Source: Cereibacter sphaeroides
Lineage (GTDB): Bacteria; Pseudomonadota; Alphaproteobacteria; Rhodobacterales; Rhodobacteraceae
Direction: 5' to 3'
DNA length: 64,000 nucleotides
Assembly: GCA_003243455.1 (NCBI GenBank)
Contig: QFQS01000003.1
Location: 186,001-250,000 of the forward strand
The notes under the pieces are model-generated. The model saw nothing but the letters and a program-made list of their open reading frames with translations. It did not search any database and was not told where the DNA came from. Both the position numbers and the translations under genes were made by a program. This document shows, in pieces, positions 60,459 to 64,000 of the stretch; within the stretch, counting starts at the first letter, position 1; every line of letters starts with the position of its first letter.

Positions 60459-61810
60459 ACGTTCAGCAGCAGATGCTCACGCTCCCACGGGCTGATGACC
60501 TGCAGGAACTCTTTGTATTCGTTGCGCTTCACCGCATCATAGACACGGCAGAATTCCAGCCCCAGCGCCTCACGCAGGACGGCGTCCTCTTCCAGCAAGT
60601 CCAGCGCGTCACCCATGTTGTAGGGCAGATCGCTTTCGCTGTTATAGGCATCGCCCGTGCATTCGGGCTTGGGCATCTTGCCCTCTTTCAGACCCAGATA
60701 GCCGCAGGCGAGCGAGGCCGCGAGGCCGAGGTAGGGGTTGCAGTCCATCCCCGCCAGCCGGTTTTCCAGCCGCCGCGCCTCTGGCCCCGAGATCGGCACG
60801 CGCAGACCCGTGGTGCGGTTGTCGCGGCCCCATTCCAGGTTGATCGGCGCGGCAAAGTCCGGGACATAGCGGCGATAGCTGTTGACGTAAGGGGCCAGCA
60901 GCGCGACCGCGCCGGGCAGGTGGTTCTGCATGCCCGCAATGAAGTGGTGAAAGGCGGCGGTCTCTCCCCCCTTCTTTTCCGAGAAGATGTTCTTGCCGGT
61001 TTTGATGTCGACCACGGAGTGGTGGATGTGCATGGCGCTGCCCGGCTCATCCTCGATCGGCTTGGCCATGAAGGTGGCAAAGCAATCGTGGCGCAAGGCG
61101 GCCTCTCGGATCAGCCGCTTGAAGAAGAAGATCTCGTCAGCCAGCTTGACAGGGTCGCCATGAGCCAGGTTGATCTCGACCTGACCTGCGCCGCCCTCTT
61201 GCAGGATGCCGTCGATCTCGAACCCTTGTGCCTCGGCGAAGTCATAGATGTCGTCGATGACCTTGCCATATTCATCGACAGCGCTCATCGAATAGGCCTG
61301 CTTGCCCGCCGCGCGACGGCCCGAGCGCCCCATGGGCGGGATGACCGGAATGTTCGGGTCAAGGTTCCGGGCCGTCAGGAAGAATTCCATCTCGGGCGCC
61401 ACGACCGGTTTCCAGCCTTCGGCGGCATACAGATCGACAATGCGGCGCAGCACGTTGCGCGGCGCGGTCGGAACCGGCGCGCCGAACTGGTCCTGCGCAT
61501 CGTGGATGACCTGCAGCGTCACATCGGCGGTCCAGGGTGCGGCGGTCGCGGTGGTGAAATCGGGAACCAGATACATGTCCGGTTCCGTGAAGGCACCCGA
61601 CGGGTTTTCGGCCCATTCGCCGGTGATCGTTTGCAGAAAGATCGAGTTCGGCAGGAAAAAGCTGGTCTGCTTGGCGAATTTCGAGGCAGGCATCGCCTTG
61701 CCGCGCGCAACGCCGGCAATGTCGGCGATGATGCACTCTACCTCGTCAACACGGCGGCCGCCGATATAGTCGCGTGCAGCCTGGGGCAGTTGTTCGGTCC
61801 ATTTGGACAT
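60455..61810 (-). CDS. puuA: Glutamine-synthetase-type ligase, gamma-glutamylputrescine synthetase-like (first copy)
   Basis: A 451-residue type I glutamine synthetase homologue. Has the GS fold signature with NSYRRYVPDFAAPINLEWGRDNRTTGLRVPISGPEARRLENRLAGMDCNPYLGLAASLACG, MHIHHSVVDIKTGKNIFSEKKG and QVEINLAHGDPVKLADEIFFFKRL (metal and ATP residues). The N-terminal half is short and lacks an obvious Tyr adenylylation motif. GS-type enzymes beside PuuB-like oxidases gamma-glutamylate polyamines or amines; the exact substrate is not shown. Confidence 0.88.
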   Translation of the reverse strand: MSKWTEQLPQAARDYIGGRRVDEVECIIADIAGVARGKAMPASKFAKQTSFFLPNSIFLQTITGEWAENPSGAFTEPDMYLVPDFTTATAAPWTADVTLQVIHDAQDQFGAPVPTAPRNVLRRIVDLYAAEGWKPVVAPEMEFFLTARNLDPNIPVIPPMGRSGRRAAGKQAYSMSAVDEYGKVIDDIYDFAEAQGFEIDGILQEGGAGQVEINLAHGDPVKLADEIFFFKRLIREAALRHDCFATFMAKPIEDEPGSAMHIHHSVVDIKTGKNIFSEKKGGETAAFHHFIAGMQNHLPGAVALLAPYVNSYRRYVPDFAAPINLEWGRDNRTTGLRVPISGPEARRLENRLAGMDCNPYLGLAASLACGYLGLKEGKMPKPECTGDAYNSESDLPYNMGDALDLLEEDAVLREALGLEFCRVYDAVKRNEYKEFLQVISPWEREHLLLNV

Positions 61811-61828
61811 GAATCACACTCTTGGGTT

Positions 61829-62509
61829 TCACCCGCGCGGGTGTTTGAAAAACTCGGCGATACGGTCGGCGATCGCGCTGTCGTTGAGCGGAGAGTTTAG
61901 CTTGGCCACGGCAGCATCCAGCAGAGGGTCGGGCACAAGGCCACGGCCACGCTTGGCGATCAGGCCTTCGACGAAATCGCTGCGGAACTCGGGGTGGGCC
62001 TGCACGGTGAAGGCCCGGTCATTGTAAAGCAGCGCCGCATTCTCGCAGAACTCGTTCGTGGCGATGACCTTGGCATCTTCGGGCACCTTTACCACCTGAT
62101 CCTGGTGCCAGGCGTTCAGGACGGTCTCGCCATCGTCGAACTTGTATTTCGTGGGGCCGACCGACCAGCCACCGGGGAATTTCTCGACCTTTCCCCCAAG
62201 AGCCTGGGCGATGATCTGGTGGCCGAAGCAGATGCCGACCAGCGGCACGCCCGCCGCGTAGGAATCGCGGATGAAGGCCTCCAGCGGAGGAATCCAGGGA
62301 TGGTCCTCATAAGCGCCGTGGCGGGAACCGGTGATGAGCCAGCCTTCGGCATCGTGGATGCCGTTGGGAAACTCACCATCCACGACCGCCCAGTTGCGGA
62401 AGGTCAGCCCGCGCCCGTCCAGCAGGCGGGCGAACATGGCGGGATAGTCGCCGGATTCGCCGATCAGGGCGTCGGGGGCGTGGCCGGTTTGCAGGATGCC
62501 GATCTGCAT
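61829..62509 (-). CDS. Type 1 glutamine amidotransferase-like protein (PuuD/YfeJ-type)
   Basis: A 226-residue class I GATase: MQIGILQTGHAPDALIGESGDYPAMFARLLDGRG, catalytic Cys in LVGICFGHQIIAQALGG, and the His-Glu pair in FTVQAHPEFRSD. It sits between the two PuuA-like genes and would hydrolyse a gamma-glutamyl intermediate, as PuuD does, although GMP-synthase-like YfeJ is closer in length. ATG 62509 chosen over an upstream in-frame ATG. Confidence 0.87.
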   Translation of the reverse strand: MQIGILQTGHAPDALIGESGDYPAMFARLLDGRGLTFRNWAVVDGEFPNGIHDAEGWLITGSRHGAYEDHPWIPPLEAFIRDSYAAGVPLVGICFGHQIIAQALGGKVEKFPGGWSVGPTKYKFDDGETVLNAWHQDQVVKVPEDAKVIATNEFCENAALLYNDRAFTVQAHPEFRSDFVEGLIAKRGRGLVPDPLLDAAVAKLNSPLNDSAIADRIAEFFKHPRG

Positions 62510-62582
62510 GGAAAATCCGTGGTTAAAGCTTGCAGGGTAGTGGGCGTGCAACAGTCGGGCAAGGGGCGTGACGCCCCCTGCC

Positions 62583-63917
62583 TCAGACCGTATCGAGATA
62601 CAGCTCGACCTGTTCCTCGCGGTTCAGGTCGGCCATGTAGTGCAGTTCTTGCCGCTTGGTCAGCACGTAGTTGCGGATCAATTCGCGCGGCAGGAAGCTT
62701 TCGATGATCGTCGATTTCTCGAACGCTTCGATGGCCGCATCCCATGTGGTGGGGATTTGCGGCAGGTCCAGCGCATAGGCATTCCCGTTGATCGGGGCCG
62801 GTGGCTCTACCCCGTCCTCGATGCCCATGTAGGCGGCACCAAGGATGGCCGCCAGCATCAGGTAGGGGTTCACGTCACCGCCGGCCACGCGATGCTCGAT
62901 CCGGCGCGCCGAGGGATTCCCGGCGGGAATGCGGATCGCCATGGTCCGGTTCTCGTATCCCCAGGCGACAGCGGTCGGCGCATGTGCGTCGGGCACCAGC
63001 CGGTCAAAGCTATTGGCATGGGGCGCGAAAACCAAGGTGCTGTCATGCATCGCCTTCAGACATCCGGCGACCGCATAGCGCATCAGGTGCGATCCTTCGG
63101 GTCCGCCGTTGTTGAAGACGTTCTTGCCCTCTGCATCGACCACCGAAAAATGGGTGTGTAGGCCCGAGCCCGAATATTCGGGGTAGGGTTTCGCCATGAA
63201 ACTGGCCGCAAAGCCGTGGCGGCGGGCCAGACCCTTGACCAGCATCTTGAACAGCCAGGCATCGTCGGCGGCGCGCAGCGCGTCGTCGCAATGCATCATG
63301 TTGACCTCGAACTGGCCAAGACCGGTTTCCGAAGTCGAGGTATCGGCCGGAATGTCCATCGCCTCGCAGGCGTCGTAGAGGTCGGTGAAGAAGGTGTCGA
63401 ATGCATCGAGTGCGCGGATCGACAGCGTTTCGGACGCTTTGCGGCGCTTACCCGAACGCGGAGATGGCGGCACCTGCAGCGTCTTGCCGCTGTCGTCGAT
63501 CAGGAAGAACTCAAGCTCGACCGCCACGACGGGGGTCAGGCCCTTGGATTTGAACTTGTCCAGCACCGCGCGCAGGGCGTGGCGCGGATCGCCCTCATAG
63601 GGCAGGCCGTTCTCGCGGAACATCCAGATCGGCAGCAGCGCCGTCGGCGCCTCCAGCCAGGGCATGGGCATGAAGCCACGCTCGGTTGGTTTCAGAACAC
63701 CGTCGGCATCGCCCTGTTCAAAGACCAGCGGGCTGTCGTCGATATCTTCGCCCCAGATATCAAGGTTCAGGACCGAGAAGGGAAAGCGCGTGCCATCCTC
63801 GACCACCTTGTTGGCAAACCTTGCCGGGATGCGTTTGCCCCGCGCCTGACCGTTTAGGTCTGCTGCGGCAACGCGGATCGTTCGCACCTCTGGGTGCTTC
63901 CTAAGCCAGTTCTTCAT
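62583..63917 (-). CDS. puuA: Glutamine-synthetase-type ligase, gamma-glutamylputrescine synthetase-like (second copy)
   Basis: A 444-residue paralogue of the first ligase with its own features: MKNWLRKHPEVRTIRVAAADLNGQARGKRIPA at the start, SFMAKPYPEYSGSGLHTHFSVVDAEGKNVFNNG, FAPHANSFDRLVPDAHAPTAVAWGYENRTMAIRIPAGNPSARRIEHRVAGGDVNPYLMLAA. About 40-50% alike by eye to the 60455 gene. It is the first gene of the four-gene cluster; upstream to the window end (63918-64000) I see no gene. Confidence 0.88.
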   Translation of the reverse strand: MKNWLRKHPEVRTIRVAAADLNGQARGKRIPARFANKVVEDGTRFPFSVLNLDIWGEDIDDSPLVFEQGDADGVLKPTERGFMPMPWLEAPTALLPIWMFRENGLPYEGDPRHALRAVLDKFKSKGLTPVVAVELEFFLIDDSGKTLQVPPSPRSGKRRKASETLSIRALDAFDTFFTDLYDACEAMDIPADTSTSETGLGQFEVNMMHCDDALRAADDAWLFKMLVKGLARRHGFAASFMAKPYPEYSGSGLHTHFSVVDAEGKNVFNNGGPEGSHLMRYAVAGCLKAMHDSTLVFAPHANSFDRLVPDAHAPTAVAWGYENRTMAIRIPAGNPSARRIEHRVAGGDVNPYLMLAAILGAAYMGIEDGVEPPAPINGNAYALDLPQIPTTWDAAIEAFEKSTIIESFLPRELIRNYVLTKRQELHYMADLNREEQVELYLDTV

Positions 63918-64000
63918 ATCACATTAAGGCCGGGGCACGGACCAGACCGCCACCGGCAGCCCTCGGACCATGCCCTTGGTCCTATCCCCTTTTTCGATCC

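Overview
The window looks like a chromosomal segment of a high-GC alphaproteobacterium of the order Rhodobacterales (Paracoccus/Rhodobacter-like; genus not fixed by sequence alone). The signs are a cyo quinol oxidase operon, the mdh / sucCD / sucAB / lpd cluster of TCA genes, sdhCDA next to it, a phaZ-phaC-phaP-phaR polyhydroxyalkanoate locus with PhaR boxes, a TIGR02300-type FYDLN protein and consistently GC-rich codon use. Apart from one island and a few low-GC insertions, this is housekeeping core genome.

Layout. 1-3605: cyoABC on the minus strand (cyoC cut by the window edge), divergent from an MFS transporter (3757-5058). 5123-15224: a 10.05 kb integrative element in the 3' half of a tRNA-Ala(GGC) gene, bounded by 51-bp perfect direct repeats. 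It carries a tyrosine integrase, an AlpA-like HTH protein, a primase-helicase, an iteron-rich non-coding region that looks like a replication origin, a stand-alone terminase-type nuclease domain, and a type II restriction cassette (predicted PD-(D/E)XK endonuclease, C5 methyltransferase, Vsr), plus several unknown small genes. This is the most interesting part of the window: its composition resembles a phage-satellite-like or replicating island that carries a defence cargo.

15346-17184: FYDLN protein, YgjP-like metallopeptidase and a GntR regulator. 17307-30315 (minus strand): lpd, a small MAPEG cluster with one frameshifted copy, an unknown low-GC gene, sucB, sucA, sucD, a small secreted protein, sucC, a secreted protein and mdh. 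30509-39737: TauE-type exporter, a small exported protein, NnrU, DUF1737, sdhC-D-A, a lipoprotein, a polysaccharide pyruvyltransferase/nitroreductase pair on the opposite strand, two lipoproteins and sdhB. 40044-50576: gamma-glutamylcyclotransferase, aldo/keto reductase, deoD, SRPBCC/ArsR pair, YciI, thyX coupled to an OLD-type nuclease, an ArsC-like protein, cold-shock protein, thrS and a 3-methyladenine glycosylase. 50879-57825: two alpha/beta hydrolases, the pha locus and a LysR regulator. 57829-63917: a DegT aminotransferase and a gamma-glutamylation (Puu-like) cluster with two glutamine-synthetase-type ligases.

How it works together. Quinol oxidase, SDH, succinyl-CoA synthetase, the 2-oxoglutarate dehydrogenase complex and malate dehydrogenase form a contiguous aerobic respiration/TCA block. 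The palindrome TGTGATCACA occurs upstream of both sdhC and sucC and may co-regulate them. The pha genes store surplus acetyl units and are controlled by PhaR through long TGC-rich inverted repeats. A family of about 180-210 bp GC-rich dispersed repeats sits in at least four intergenic spaces (near 31.3, 39.8, 43.7 and 50.6 kb).
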